A DNA stretch of 64,000 bases. It comes from Melastoma dodecandrum. Its lineage: Eukaryota > Streptophyta > Magnoliopsida > Myrtales > Melastomataceae. Made by a program: the position numbers and the translations under genes. Position 1 is the stretch's first letter; every line of letters starts with the position of its first letter. The stretch covers positions 6,262,001-6,326,000 of the forward strand of contig JARUPY010000607.1 of NCBI GenBank assembly GCA_029817715.1, in the 5' to 3' direction. Shown here piece by piece: positions 19,299 to 32,600 of the stretch. The notes below the pieces were generated by a model. The model saw only the letters and a list, made by a program, of their open reading frames with translations. It did not search any database and was not told the origin of the DNA.

Positions 19299-20480
19299 GT
19301 GAAACCTACAGCGAATAGATCTCACAATCGGAGCAACGCTGTGTTGTGGCAAAACGGTACGCTTTTGCATACTCTAGGAAATGGCGAAAAAGTGACGAAC
19401 ACTAATTCACCCTCTCTTAGTGCACCTGAACGATCCAACAATGTCCAACACTACCTTGTCCCCAAAGAGCGCAAAAATAAGATGAGGAATCTCAACACCG
19501 TATGTTCCTTAAAATTTTTAAAAAGCTTCAAACTAAATATTCCTTCTATAGAAGCACTTGAACAAATTGCCTAGATACGTCAAGTTTATAAAAGACGTAC
19601 TCTAGAAGAAACGACGATTAGGCGAGAGTGAGACAGTGGTGTTGACAAAAGAGTGTAGCGCAATCCTTCAGAAGAAATTATACCCTAAACTTAAGGATCC
19701 AGATAGCTTTACAATTCCGTGTATCGTCGGTTCAATATTTTTAAGTAAGGCATTAGGCGATCTTGATGCAAGTATTAATCTAATGGCTTATTCTGTTTAT
19801 AAGGAGTTAGGATTGGGTGATATAAAATCCATATCATTCTCATTATAGTTAGCTGATAGGTCTGTGGTCCTAAGGGAATAATTGAAGGTGTGCTAGTTAA
19901 TATAGACAAATTTGTATTCCTGCCGATTCATTTTTCTAGACTTTGAGGAAGACCAGAAGATTCCAATAATCCTAGGATGAACATTCACAGCCATAAATCG
20001 AGCTTTGATAGATGTACAAAAGGAAGAATTGACAATTCGGGTCAATGACCAAAAAGTGACGTTAATATCTACAAGTCTATGAAATGGTCGAACGAACCTG
20101 ATGAGTGTTTCTTTTCAGATGTTGTGGATAAGTGTTCTTTCGATTATGTCTCGCATGTATATCATGAAGATCCATTGAGAGTTTTTTTTTTTATTTCGGA
20201 AGTATTAGAAGTTGAAGTGGTGCATGAAAACCAAGGCATTATGGAGGCCCCACCATACTCGACAAAGAGGAACTAATGTTGGAACGATCGTTGAACCCCA
20301 TGAATCCTTCTATTAAGGAATTATCCATCATAGAGCTCAAACAATAGCTAAAGAGCCCAAAGTTTCTTCAAACTTTAAGAAAGCACAAGAGAGATCTTGC
20401 TTTTTCGATCGGAGCAGTCAAGGCAAAATCCTCTGAGACAATATTCAAGATTAGCAGGAAAACAGTTGAAGCACAAGCTG
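19299..20480 (+). pseudogene. Athila/Ty3-gypsy protease and pol N-terminal relic
   Basis: Fragments in several frames match Athila protease: LTKECSAILQKKL, then FTIPC, then a degraded LGASINLM-type active site (here DLDASINLM near 19,770), then a PIILG block (about 19,960) and RALIDVQK (about 20,000). A weak pol N-terminal segment continues to about 20,480. Multiple stops and shifts are present. It lies in order after the gag relic and before the second LTR, as expected. Confidence 0.7.
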
Positions 20481-21124
20481 ACGATTAACCTTAAATATTG
20501 CCTTTAATGCATAATTCTAGCATTAATTAAGTAAAACTCTCGTAACTCTATTTTCATAGAGTTATCACTTACGCCTCAATCTCTAGCTTTGATTCCAAAA
20601 AAGAACCACCCATCGAATATAGACTCACTACTTCTCGATGGAAAATAGAACAGCTTCGAGAAAGCGCTTGCATCATTCTAGGCGAACGATTTTAGAACAG
20701 ATGAACCAAAAGATGGCTGTACATGACCATGTATGACAATAAACACCAACCCGTAACTCTTGAAGTTTTTCTAGGGGAGTTAGGGGACCCACCAGAGTAA
20801 GCATACATACCCTTGTTGTGGTTGTTAGCGTCTTTTGTGGTATCATGTGTAACTTGAACCATAAGAGGTGAAGAGGATTTCATCATCCTCCCAAAATCAA
20901 TCCCATCTCCAACCTTGTGTTACTAAATAGCATCAGTTTTCCTAAAAGATTATATATTTTTGAGAATTGATCTGAGGGTATTGAGAGCGATGACGAATTG
21001 GATTATTTTGACATTAGGGTAATGATCTTGTTTTTCCTTCATACAAGGAATGGGTTTAAATGAAAAAATTAACGTTTCAGTAAACCTTAATGAAAAACCG
21101 AAAAGACATTTCCCCACGAGAAAA
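20481..21124. other. Decayed retroelement interior, nothing assignable
   Basis: No readable RT or integrase motif is found. The stretch belongs by position to the Athila element, most of whose pol appears deleted. Confidence 0.45.
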
Positions 21125-21760
21125 AGGGGAGCAATATGTTGCCAAGGCCAAATTCTAGGCCCGAGAGAAAGGCTATGAGAAGCTAAGACCTAGCTAGATG
21201 CCATGCCCATACGAAAAGGCAATCGTATGCATAGAGGCAAACCAGCACCTTGGGGAGTGAGCTGCCGCCCAACAGGCGAGCAAGTGATGATGAGCGAGCT
21301 AGTAGCAGGTTTTGTCGAGCCCAAAGTCAAGAGGCGAGCAAAGATGACGAGCGAGCAAGGGGGATCGAACACGATCAAGTAACCTGAGAACGAGCACCCA
21401 CGACTTGAAGGCACAAAGCCTACAGACGCCCATGTTTCTTTACCAACCCACAAGTAAAGGGAGTTCACTTCACGAACAGACACAATCCTCAACAGTATGG
21501 CAAGATCCCAAGACCCGGCAAACCTCCGTCGGTTTCCCACGAGGAGCGACAATTTTAGCCGCCAATTTAGTATAAATAAGACTATTTTTTTTCTTTTTAT
21601 AGAAAAGAAAGTCATTTAACAAGTTTATAAGACTGAAATTGTATTTTACTCTATTTTCTTTTGTTTTTTTTTTCCGTGTCCGAGTTTCCTATACTCAAGC
21701 TTTCTGATTTTGAATCATGCCTGAGATTAGTACTCTTTATCTCGATCCATATGTTTTAGA
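21125..21760 (+). repeat. Athila-type LTR, 3' copy (approximate bounds)
   Basis: This is a diverged direct copy of the 15.13-15.7 kb segment, with the same GGCGAGCAAGTGATGATG and GAGCGAGCAAGGGGGAT blocks but a single copy of the 39-bp unit that is doubled in the other LTR. It closes the element at about 6.5-7.5 kb including inserted Copia DNA. The 3' limit is unclear. Confidence 0.6.
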
Positions 21761-23450
21761 TAGATTAGCGACCCGTCGTAATCCCAAAATTGAACCTAGC
21801 TCTCAAGTATTTTTGACTCCGACATATTTTGCAGAAACATAAATAGATAATATAGCTACGACTCTTTCATTATAATAAAAAATGAAAAAAAAAATCCATC
21901 CAAAAGATATCCTATTCATCCTTCCAACCCTTATCAAGGTCTGTAAGTATTCTCAGATTCTTTGACTTGGTCGGGGTTGTCTTTGACCCTTAAACGCGAA
22001 ATTCCTGAAATCTAATTACAAGCTAAGAAAAGGTAATTAAAAAAAAAACAAACTTACGACCACATTAGAAGTACTCTCATCTTAAAATCGAACGTTCCTC
22101 GATTGTTTTTCCCCCTTTGTCTATGTTGCCATTGTTCAAATCTTTTTTTATTTTAATTTTTCTTATTCTATTGAGTAGAGGAATAAGGAAAAATATCCCT
22201 TAAAATTCAATTCAAATGGTGAAGGAAAAGATTCTAAAAAAAACTTTTGGTTTAATCAAATTGGAATTATCACTACGATACTTTTTGGTTTTGGGGATAA
22301 TAATTTCATGAAAATTTATGACAAGGTTTAGAAATAAAACACCACCGCATATTTTATAACCTAAAAATAAGTAAATTGTATTTTATTTTACCGGAATAGA
22401 AAAGATATCATAATGTTGAGTAAAGTTGGAATCATTAAAAGAAAAACATTAGATAAAAAAAAAAAAAGATGAACAAATTGTAAAAGTATTTCATGTGGTC
22501 GTCAGCCCCTCCCAAACAATAAAAAAAATTAATGAAAGAGAAAAAGAGAGAGGCACGGAGAAGGAGGAGGAGGAAGAAGCACTGGAATCCCGAGGAGCTC
22601 GTGTTATTACAAAAAGAAACAAATAATAAGAATAGTAGTAATAGTAATAATATATAATTGTTCATGCAGTGCTCGTGATGGCCTTTCAATCCTCAATTAT
22701 AATAAAACCACCCCCACAAGAAGTTTATTCCATGGCTATGCAATCCTTGTTTGGGTGATGGTTCTCCTTGGCCTTCCCAAATAAACCACTTCAAATACTA
22801 TAAAAAAAAAAATTATTCCCTACCCAATACGATTTTTTTTAAAAAAATTTAGGATAAGCAATATCTAAATCTATATCATGCAAAAGGTTTTCGTCATAAA
22901 ATTCTGCCTTCATCAAACCGGGGTGGGGGGGTGCAAAGGGCTACTACGGGTTGTGACTAATTTGCTTGTTATAATGGGAGATGTGTATAATCAGGCCAGG
23001 CTCCCACTTGCAGCCTGGAAACAACTTCATGTAATTTTTTTTTTTTTTTTAAAGAGTTGGTCTATTCTTTTCCACGCACTCGTTGGCATTCATAAAAGGG
23101 CAAAATATTTTATTAAAGGGCCAAATGAGAATTTGGAAAAAGGCATGCCCAGGTGACGCTACTGGACATCTCACCCACCATCTCCTAATTACATCATCAA
23201 TCATATGCCATCCACACCCCCCCCCCCCAACCCAATTATCACACTCTCTTGTTTTCTCATTATTTGATTAGATAAAGTTTTTTTTTTTAATTTTGTGTTT
23301 GTCCTAACTTGTTGGGGGGTGTCAAATTAAAAAGCTCTCTCTCTCTCTCTCTCCTACAAACAAAGGCCTTGTGGTCTTTCCTTTTCAGCCTCCAGTTCCT
23401 TTTCTTTCCTTTAGTCTTTTTCCCTCTTCCTTGTTTCGCGTCCGTTATAT
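21761..23450. other. AT-rich intergenic DNA upstream of the phosphofructokinase gene
   Basis: No gene is supported. There are homopolymer A, T and C tracts (for example C at 23,217-23,228) and a GAGGA-rich patch near 22,540-22,590. From about 23,330 the DNA becomes pyrimidine-rich (a CT run of about 20 bp at 23,333-23,352), typical of a promoter-proximal or 5' UTR region for the gene starting at 23,608. Confidence 0.5.
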
Positions 23451-23456
23451 CACGTG
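23451..23456 (+). promoter_or_regulatory. G-box CACGTG upstream of PFK
   Basis: CACGTG lies 157 bp upstream of the PFK start codon, just after a CT-rich tract. G-boxes bind bZIP/bHLH factors. Whether this lies in the promoter or 5' UTR is unknown. Confidence 0.35.
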
Positions 23457-23607
23457 TCAACCAGACTTCCTTTGCCAACCGCCCTCCATTAAGAATATGT
23501 TCCAGTGATCAAGGACGCCTTACACGATCGACTCTTGGTATTTTCTTTCTTTGCTTGATTTTGGATCACAGAGGGAGGGTCAAGGGTGTGTTTTTTCAGC
23601 TTGAAAA

Positions 23608-25850
23608 ATGGGGGTATCCGGTGTCTCCAAGTCGAAGGTCATCACTGGCGACGCGGGTTACATCCTCGAGGACGTCCCCCACTTCTCCGATTACGTCTCC
23701 GATATTCCGGTGAGAAGCTCTTTCCTTCGTGCCATTGCCGATCTTGTTTGCAGTCGTTTTTGCCGTACCCGTGGTTTGTTTTGTTCTTGTATTGCAGACT
23801 TTTCCAAACCCGTTGAAGACCCACCCGGCGTTCACTGTTGTCAAGTGAGTGTCTCTTTGGCTCCTTCGATATCTTGATTATGTTCTCATATAGAAGCTTG
23901 ATTCTGAATTTGTTCTCCTCGGCAGACAATATTTCGTTCATGATGACGACACGGTGGTCCAAAGGGTCAGCCTACTGTTGCCTTGGCTTCTTTAGCCTTT
24001 CGCTGTATTTGGCCGGTCGTCCCATGTAAATTGGTGGCTTATGCAGGTTATTGCGCACAAGAATAGCCCGAGAGGTATACATTTCCGCCGAGCCGGACCG
24101 CGTCAGAAGGTATGTCTAGGGATCCGTCCTATTTGCTGGAAACAATCGATATGCTCTCTGTGGTGGTTGTGTTACTTGTGGGGATTCAGGTGTACTTCGA
24201 GCCGGATGAGGTCCATGCGTGCATAGTGACATGCGGGGGTCTCTGCCCCGGCCTCAACACGGTGATCCGCGAAATCGTTTGCAGCTTGTACCATATGTAT
24301 GGAGTCAAGAAGATCCTTGGAATCGATGTAAGAAAAATTTTCTTTCACCAAAACAAAATCATTCTGTAACAAGAATTTCATGCATGGTGGTGACGAATTC
24401 AGGGCGGATACAAAGGATTTTATTCGAGGAACACCATTTCTCTGTCGCCGAAAGTAGTTAACGACATCCATAAACGTGGCGGGACGATCCTTGGGACATC
24501 AAGGGGTGGTCATGACACTGCCAAGATCGTCGACAGCATCTACGACCGCGGAATAAACCAAGTTTACATTATCGGTGGTGATGGAACTCAGAAGGGCGCG
24601 TCCTTTACATTTGAGGTGGGTTAATGATTGAGAAAGTCTGATTGCGAGATTTTGAGCATGCTCACGGAAATTTCAATTTTATTATTTTAGGAAATTAAAC
24701 GGAGAGGTCTCAAGGTTGCAGTCGCTGGGATTCCAAAGACAATCGACAACGATATTCCTGTCATAGACAAGTCCTTTGGATTCGACACGGCGGTAGAAGA
24801 AGCTCAGCGCGCGATTAATGCAGCGCATGTCGAAGCTGAGAGTATCGAGTACGGAATTGGTGTCGTCAAAGTGATGGGGCGATACAGCGGTGAGATCGAA
24901 ATACGACCCTCATTTTTCTTCCCGATTCGATTAATGTCGTCACCATCGTCCAGGTTTCATAGCGATGCACGCCACACTGGCAAGCAGAGACGTGGACTGT
25001 TGCCTGATACCCGAGTCGCCATTCTACCTCGAAGGACCTGGGGGTCTGTTTGAATTCGTGGAGAAGAGGCTCAAGGAGAACGGTCACATGGTGATCGTGA
25101 TCGCTGAAGGAGCGGGTCAGGAGCTTCTGACCGAAAGCCAGCTCTCTTCTGGAGAGGATGCATCGGGAAACAAACTCCTTCGCGACATCGGACTCTGGAT
25201 ATCACAGAAGATCAAGGTAGATAACGCTGGCCATATCTAGTGATTTCAGATTCTCCCGTCGCAGCGATTACCAAAGTAAATGAAGATGCTTTTGTGTAGG
25301 AGCATTTCACGAGGACGAACAAGATGACCATAAATCTGAAATACATAGGTTAGTAGCCGTACAACCGACCATTTTGTGAATTACTCCTTTTCTTTGACAA
25401 TTATGTCTTCTCCTCCGCAGATCCTACTTACATGATCAGAGCCATCCCGAGCAACGCATCTGACAACGTGTACTGCACGCTGTTGGCTCAGAGTGCTGTT
25501 CACGGTGCGATGGCAGGGTATACCGGCTTCACAATTGGCCTCGTCAATGGGAGACATTCCTACATACCCTTTCACGTAAGTAACATCATAGGCAAAAAAT
25601 TGAGATTTTCCATGGCAGTATCCGACAACATTTCCCGTGTTTCATGCAGAGGATAACTGAAAAGCAGAACAAGGTTGTGATAACTGACAGGATGTGGGCG
25701 AGGCTGCTGTCATCGACAAACCAGCCGAGCTTCCTTAGCGCTAAGGATGTAGTCGAAGACAAGGGAGAGGACGAGCGTCTCCCTCATCAAATGTTGCCCA
25801 ACGGTCAGCCAGATTCCGATAACCTTGTCAGGGAAATGTGCTCCAGCTAA
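23608..25850 (+). CDS. PFK3: ATP-dependent 6-phosphofructokinase (plant cytosolic type, PFK3-like)
   Basis: The enzyme phosphorylates fructose 6-phosphate with ATP, the committed step of glycolysis. Eleven exons join in frame: 23608-23709, 23798-23844, 23926-23965, 24047-24109, 24190-24327, 24403-24615, 24691-24889, 24954-25216, 25300-25348, 25421-25575 and 25650-25850. All introns are GT-AG. The product is 489 residues with no transit peptide, which matches the cytosolic PFK3/6/7 group and the length I recall for Arabidopsis PFK3. Visible motifs are CGGLCPGLN (about 99-107), the ATP-type GGDGT (188-192; the PPi-dependent enzyme has GGDDS), PKTIDND (216-222) with the catalytic Asp, and MGRYSG (263-268). 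No defect is seen. The gene converges on the glycine-rich gene, with stop codons about 0.8 kb apart. Confidence 0.95.
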
Positions 25851-26678
25851 ATTATTCATGCTACTTAGCTCTTATGTAAGAAAAAAAAATATATATATAT
25901 ATAGGGCATTCATTCTCTTCTTACACATCCCCGTGTTATTAGAAACAACATCGCGCTGTTTCTGTTGTCGCGTTCCTCAAAATGCTTCATAGCATCAAAC
26001 AATCAATTTAGTTATGTATTTGTCTGCTTCCAGACATGAAAAATAGCCCACTTCAAAAGCTTTTACTGCTAACGTAATCGTAAGTTCCGATATAAAAGAG
26101 AGATCATATTTACTATTCCAAAAAAGAGGGCTACAAAATAACTCGATCCATAAAATGCATGCAATGATACTCTCTACAATTCGGCACTTCCCGCAAACAA
26201 TTGCGACCAACGAAGATGAGCGAGGCAAATAGCAAGCGGATCTCAATCCATCCCATATCCTAACTCGAGGCGTGATGGACGTCACGATTCAACCAAAGAA
26301 GGCATGTTTCATGGGTAAGGAAAATGGTAGTGAACGGACGTGTTGCCGAAACGATAATAACATCGTGAAAAGGGATCCTCAGCGAATTAGGATTCTTAAC
26401 GAGATTCCTGGACTCAAGCTCAGGAACTTTTCTTTCCATACACGTGAGCCGAACATGAGAAACAACCGCCGGCAAAACAGAAGCTACAACAAGCACACTT
26501 CCTTCTCTCCTTTACTTCCCCAGAAAAGAAAACGATAGCCAGGAGCAAAGGGGAAAAGGACAGACGAGCATATTTATATCTGTACAAACATCGAGAGGCC
26601 AGATAACAACAGTCTGGAGCGCCTTTCTTAGCGTTTGTTTTTCTGTAACTAGTAACATACCTGTGAAAAGCTGTGTCA
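25851..26678. other. Convergent intergenic region (3' UTRs of PFK and glycine-rich gene)
   Basis: This holds the 3' flanks of two convergent genes. An A-run followed by (TA)n sits at 25,881-25,903. No other gene is seen; short open frames here are antisense or UTR noise. Confidence 0.6.
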
Positions 26679-29600
26679 TTATTGCCAGAACACATCAGGG
26701 TCATTGCTGTAAAGCGAGTGATCTTGAATCTCTTGATTTGCCACGTGCCAATCAATGAGACGGGCTTGAACGATTTTGCACATGACAAGACCAGAAGGGA
26801 GCATCCACCATTCACTTTCATCCCTGTTTCAAACCGAAGAGATGTGTCAGCACAAGCTCGAAATCCAAAGGTAGAAACAACAGGTCAAGGTCATTTACAT
26901 GCTAAAATTCCAGGATTGAAAGTATGAGCTCTGGTGCTTTTTACTCGAATGTGCCTTGTAATGAAGGAATCCACAAACAAAAGCAACCACCTAGATCAGA
27001 GTTTCAAGATAATAGTCAATGTTCACGCCAAAAAACTGGCAAGAGTACCGTGGAGCTTAGAAGGAACTTACAACGTTAGTCAGGGATGTTATGTTCCACA
27101 GAGCATATACACGAGCCAAGCCTGCTGACCGTCTAGGACCGTGACTGAACAAGGCACTAATGCCGGCAGGGAAAGGATAAAGAATTGCAAGGGGAAGGAT
27201 GAACAGAACCAACAAGAAGTCCAGCAGAGAAATAGAATAAAACTGTAGAAGAGTAAGTAAGACCAAGCTAAAATCGCCTAACAGCAACATGGAAATAACT
27301 AGACCAACAAGATCCTGCACGAAAGAGAAATCAAAATCAGGGGTTAGAAGTCGAAGCAAAAATACCAAATCACTGACTAATCATTCTCACCTGATGACCC
27401 ATTGGTTTGGTATTATATACAACTAAAGAGGAGAGTTGAGAAATGGACTTCTTCTCTTTAAGAGCTCGTAAAGTCTTGGCATCCAGAATATTTCCATGAA
27501 TCTTCTTAAGTATCAGGAGAGGGAGATCTTCTTTTCCTTCGGAGTCATTCCCCACATTTTCTCGGAAACTTCCACCCAATCTACAAACCGGTTAGATAAG
27601 TTAGTTCAATTTTGCATGACAAGATCAATCTTCCTTTCCTATTTTCCCTGAAAAAAAAGAACCACCTCGCAGGGTGTCGGTCAGTGGGTGGAGACCCATC
27701 TCCGCCAGAACCAAGTGACTGGTGTGTTTGGTTTCCAGATGCTATAATACCAAACTGGCAATATCCCGAAGCTGTAGGCTGAAAGCAAGCCAGGTCTAGA
27801 TGCACGCCGTATGCACTCAATGTAGGGTTTGCATGAGTTTGAAGCCAGCTAACAACTCTGCCCATTGTGATTCTTAGCTGACCACGGTATACCAAGCGCA
27901 GCTGAGCATTTAAACCGGAAACCAACCGATACCATATTGTCGGAGGGACAGCCTATGAATCGCACCACGAAAGCTATCAGTGTCCCGATCTTAAACATAC
28001 AAAAAATATATTGTATTTTAGAGGAGCCATCGACCTAACCTGACTCATTAGGCTAGTGAGGATGTTATCGTTGTGAAGACAGAAAGGAGCCATATAACTT
28101 CCATCTCCTCCAAACATCAAGGACATGGGAAATCTCTGATGAAGACGGGGCGGAAGATCAGGTCTCTTTTCGTCACCACCAAGGAAAAAATCCACATATC
28201 CAAGCATCAAATCAGAAGTCGCTGCCACCTGGACCAAGATAAATGATTCTGCTGAGTTGGGAAAAAAAATACAACTGAAGAAATTCTCTGCCACCGGACC
28301 ATAAACATAGCAAGCACAATGCCAAGGCTCACTACATGATGGCAAAAACTAGAAACAGAACCCCCTTCCAGAGGCAAATATCAATCAGTCACCATACACG
28401 TTCCTTAGCAAAATATATACAGCACGGTGCTTAACCATTCAGTGATTCCAGATACTGACATTGCAAACAGGTTAAAGAAAGCCAAATAGAAGTGCTACCA
28501 ATTCAACCATTTTTCACCTTCCATAATTTCACATTTTCAACATACGAATCACTAGCTAACACTCAAGCCTAATGTCCTGCTCAATGACATCGATTTCTAT
28601 GAACACCGTTGTCCATGTGCTCTTTACACATCAAATTGTTTGCCTACTCATCTTTTTGGGTCATCTACCCACTCCTCAATCCCTCTTCGGTAAAGTAATG
28701 TTACAATATCTAACTTGGGCTGGACATTAATTAATTAACGTATCAAAACTGCAAATGAAGTAAAAAAACTGAGAGAACTGAACAAGGCTTGTAGGTGAAA
28801 GAGCCCTACTGACATAAGAAGATGCAATTACTATATTTTACATACCCATGAGAATACAACTTGGTATTAAATAAGATAACAAATCTGACCTTGAGTCCTT
28901 CGTAAAGAGCTCGCGACCGACAAGAACGTAAGCATGCGTGGTCATACTCGGACCGAACAAATTCACGTAGTTGCTGCAGTTTCCTCTTGCGACAACGCTG
29001 AAGCCATGACCAGGCCAGTGGATAAGCAACAAGAGAGAGAATCAGATAGACTGAGCCTTCCCACCACTGGTATGCAGCTAAATGATTGATCTCGTCAACA
29101 AATCTATTAAAAGCATCCTCAAACCTGCAAAGCCAAATTAAGCATCAACTAAAGTAACTCAGTTTTCATTCAAATAAATCACTGCCATAGCTCTCTCCAG
29201 ACTAATTAAATAATGGTATACAACAAGGAAAAGGACAATCGGAAGAATAGCATGGACACTGCATACACGATGTCACAGATCTGCTCTGGGGGAGAGTGCG
29301 GAAGATGCCAGGGTTCACTAAATGTATTTGGCCCCATGAAATGCATCCTATGCACATGAGATTGGGATTCCTCAATTCTATTTGTTTCCAGAACCTGAAT
29401 GAAAAATCCATTTTATGTAAAAGCAGATATAGAGGATTACTTATTAAAAAAAAGATAATAGAGGATTGAAGAATAATACGACAGCCAAAGAGGCAACCAA
29501 ACCAGGAAAGTGTCCAGACCTCGTTAAGTGACTCTAGAAAAGGGAAGGAATGATCTATGCGAGAGCTGCGTCGAGCAGGTACAAGAGACGGTAGTTCATC

Positions 29601-32600
29601 CCCACCAACATATTTCATCCGTGCAACACTGAGTACAACAGCTAGCAGGACAAGGACAGCCAGAAGAATAAATCCAAACAACCATGGTCCCCCAAAAGTG
29701 TAGACGAGCTCTTCAAATGCAGTATAACAGTTAGGCAAGTGGAATCTCTCAGATATGCATTTATATGGACAGGGTGTTTCTGTCACACCACCTGATGCAG
29801 ACAACCCAATAAAAATCAAGCAAATATCTCAGATAAACCACCCCATAAATATAAACCTTAAATATAATCTCGAACTGATGAACAGCAACCTCGGACAGTG
29901 ATGTATCTTGCGCGGCGGGGAAGCTCGTTAATTGGACAACTCTGACAAAGGGCTCTGTCAGATCCACTGACATTCTTGTAAGTGCCTAGAGGGCATTCCT
30001 GGAATTGCATCATAAGCCAATGCAATAAAAAGCATTAGAGCCACACATATTCACAAGAAAACTCGAACAGATGGATGCACATTGGTCCTGTTAAAAAGAT
30101 TTACATTAAGAGTAAATTCACAATCTGAAAGTCTTAAATACATGTAATGCAACTACAGCAACAATTATGATGACCCCAGAACAGTAGTAACAGGAAGGTA
30201 CAATCCCAAACATTCAAAACTGTTCCACTCAACAATGTATAGAGCATTTTTTTTTCCTTGGCTAATAAATACTGAACCCTATGCATTCCCTTATCATTAC
30301 CTCAATCACCGAACTAATTTTTTGAAAAAAAAAATATCAATCACTGCACAATCTGTTAGCATTGTAAGGGACAACAATAATTATTAGCGTGCAACTGAGT
30401 CAGATGTCTGAGGATCATGCTTAGTTTGTCTTTAAGATGTTACATAAATGGCAACTACAAAGAAAAATTATGAAGACCACATCACAGTAGTAACAAGAAG
30501 GGGCAATCCTCGCGTCAAAACCCTTAAAACTATTCCATTCCAACTATGCATATAAAATATTTATTTCCTCTGCTAAGAAATACCAAACCCCATGCAACAC
30601 CTTCAATCACTGAACTGATTAGCAAAAAAAAAAGAGGTGAATCACCGCACAATCTCTCATCATTATAAGGGACCTCAATTACTTGAGCGCGATTGAGTAG
30701 GATATATGAGGACCTTGCTCACTTTGTCAGACAACACATAAATGGTAGTGGGACAAACCTCACAAAAGATCCCATATAGGCCATTGGGGCATGCCTTTCC
30801 AGTCACAGTGCCATTCCCTCCAGGGCGGCCCTCACCTCTGCCAAATCCTCCACTGCAATTATGAACAGGGGATTAGTCAAAATAAGAAGAATCAAATGTT
30901 CATGAAACCATTGAACGATCTGCCAAGGATAATTGGCATCCCGGTCCCCAAAACCCTTAAAATTAAAAAACGAGGAAGAATTAAAATAAATCAGGCATGA
31001 AAAAAACAATGACAATGAGCAAAACAAAGTCAAGCAAAAAAAAAAAGGTGAAAACGTGCATTATATTCTAATTAAAAACAAAAATTCTCTTCATTTCATG
31101 AATCTGTGGAACACTGTTAAAGTTAATGCAGCAGACTACCTTGGTAACTGCATTGGTACAAAAATGACAAGAACGAGCATTACAAATTAAGGTGTGAAAG
31201 CAGCCTCGACATTAGATAGACCGGATCAGTAAATTTAGAATACTTAGAAAGAACTATGACGTCAGACATTCTGGTGGACAAATCATCAGTACCTGTGGAC
31301 TTCAACATGTGAGCCAACATACTCACAAATGCAAAAAATAGAGGAAAAACATGGGATAAAAAACAAGTGAGCTGTTTTTCCCCTAAACATCTTTTTGAAG
31401 TTATTAGAACACCAAAATAAAGTGCAAAGCATGGAAAGATAGGGATAAGTCAACTTATAGGGTTTACAAAAGAACCTGTAATAGTTGATGATATTATAAT
31501 CTTTCACAGTATATGCACACATTATATGATGGTATATGAAGCATTTGCATAAAAGGGAGTACACCAACCTGGATAAGATGCTGCCATTCACTTTGGCTAA
31601 GGGTGAATACTCATCACCAATGGGAATACTGTACCAGTGGAAGTGAATCCTTCCACCGCCGCCACCACCACCACCATTAGGACTTCCGTGCCCTCCCGTA
31701 GCAGAGACAACAGAATAATTACTAAGGGACAAGGCACGGAGAAACACAAGAATCGTTCCACCAGATCCACCGCCGGGTCCCACATTCCAAGTTGACCTAG
31801 GGTGTCTCCTTGTATTTTCTCCAAAACTTCTCCCATCAGCTTGTATGGAACCATCAATAGACAGACTTGTAAGCGAGTGCTCAAAGGACCCCATTACTGT
31901 AAAAGGAAATTACGATATGTCAAGACAGTTGTATCATCACTGGAAAGAGAAAAACCCATGGGCCATAAATTAGACTAGAAAAATTCCGATAAAGAACATA
32001 GGGGAGGCAGAGTGAAAAGAACTTGCCTATAATACCACCCCCAGTTGTTACACCATCGGCACTACCATTCCCGCTACCACTTCCAAGCTCACATGGAAGT
32101 TGAGGATTGCCATATGTGGAGCCACCAACAACAAGACTGCCATTATAATATCCATCTCCCCCTTTTCCGCCATGCCCACCACCACTGCCTGGACCATTCT
32201 CAAGAACACTTCCCCGGCCCACTCCTCCAGTGCAACCTGACAGGTAAAAAAGAATCTGCTTGTGAGACTATCCAGCACAAAGAAGATATGGCAGATTGCG
32301 ATAAAATTAAATATATTCTCAGCCGAATTATTATTCTACTTTGGAGAATCTAGCATGATAAATAAACAAACAAAATATCCTGTCAGATAAAATTTACCTA
32401 GCCCAGATGCAGTAACTGTTCCAGTAGAGTGCACAGCAACAGTTCTGACCCAGTGAAAGTGAACGACTGACCCCGTCACTATTCCTTCGACAATTATATC
32501 CTCAACTCGGCACACCTGCAACAGAATGTGCAGTCATTCATCCACTGTAATGTTTGTACAGCCCTTTCCAGAAGTTTTTAAAAAGCTTCTTTAATCACTG

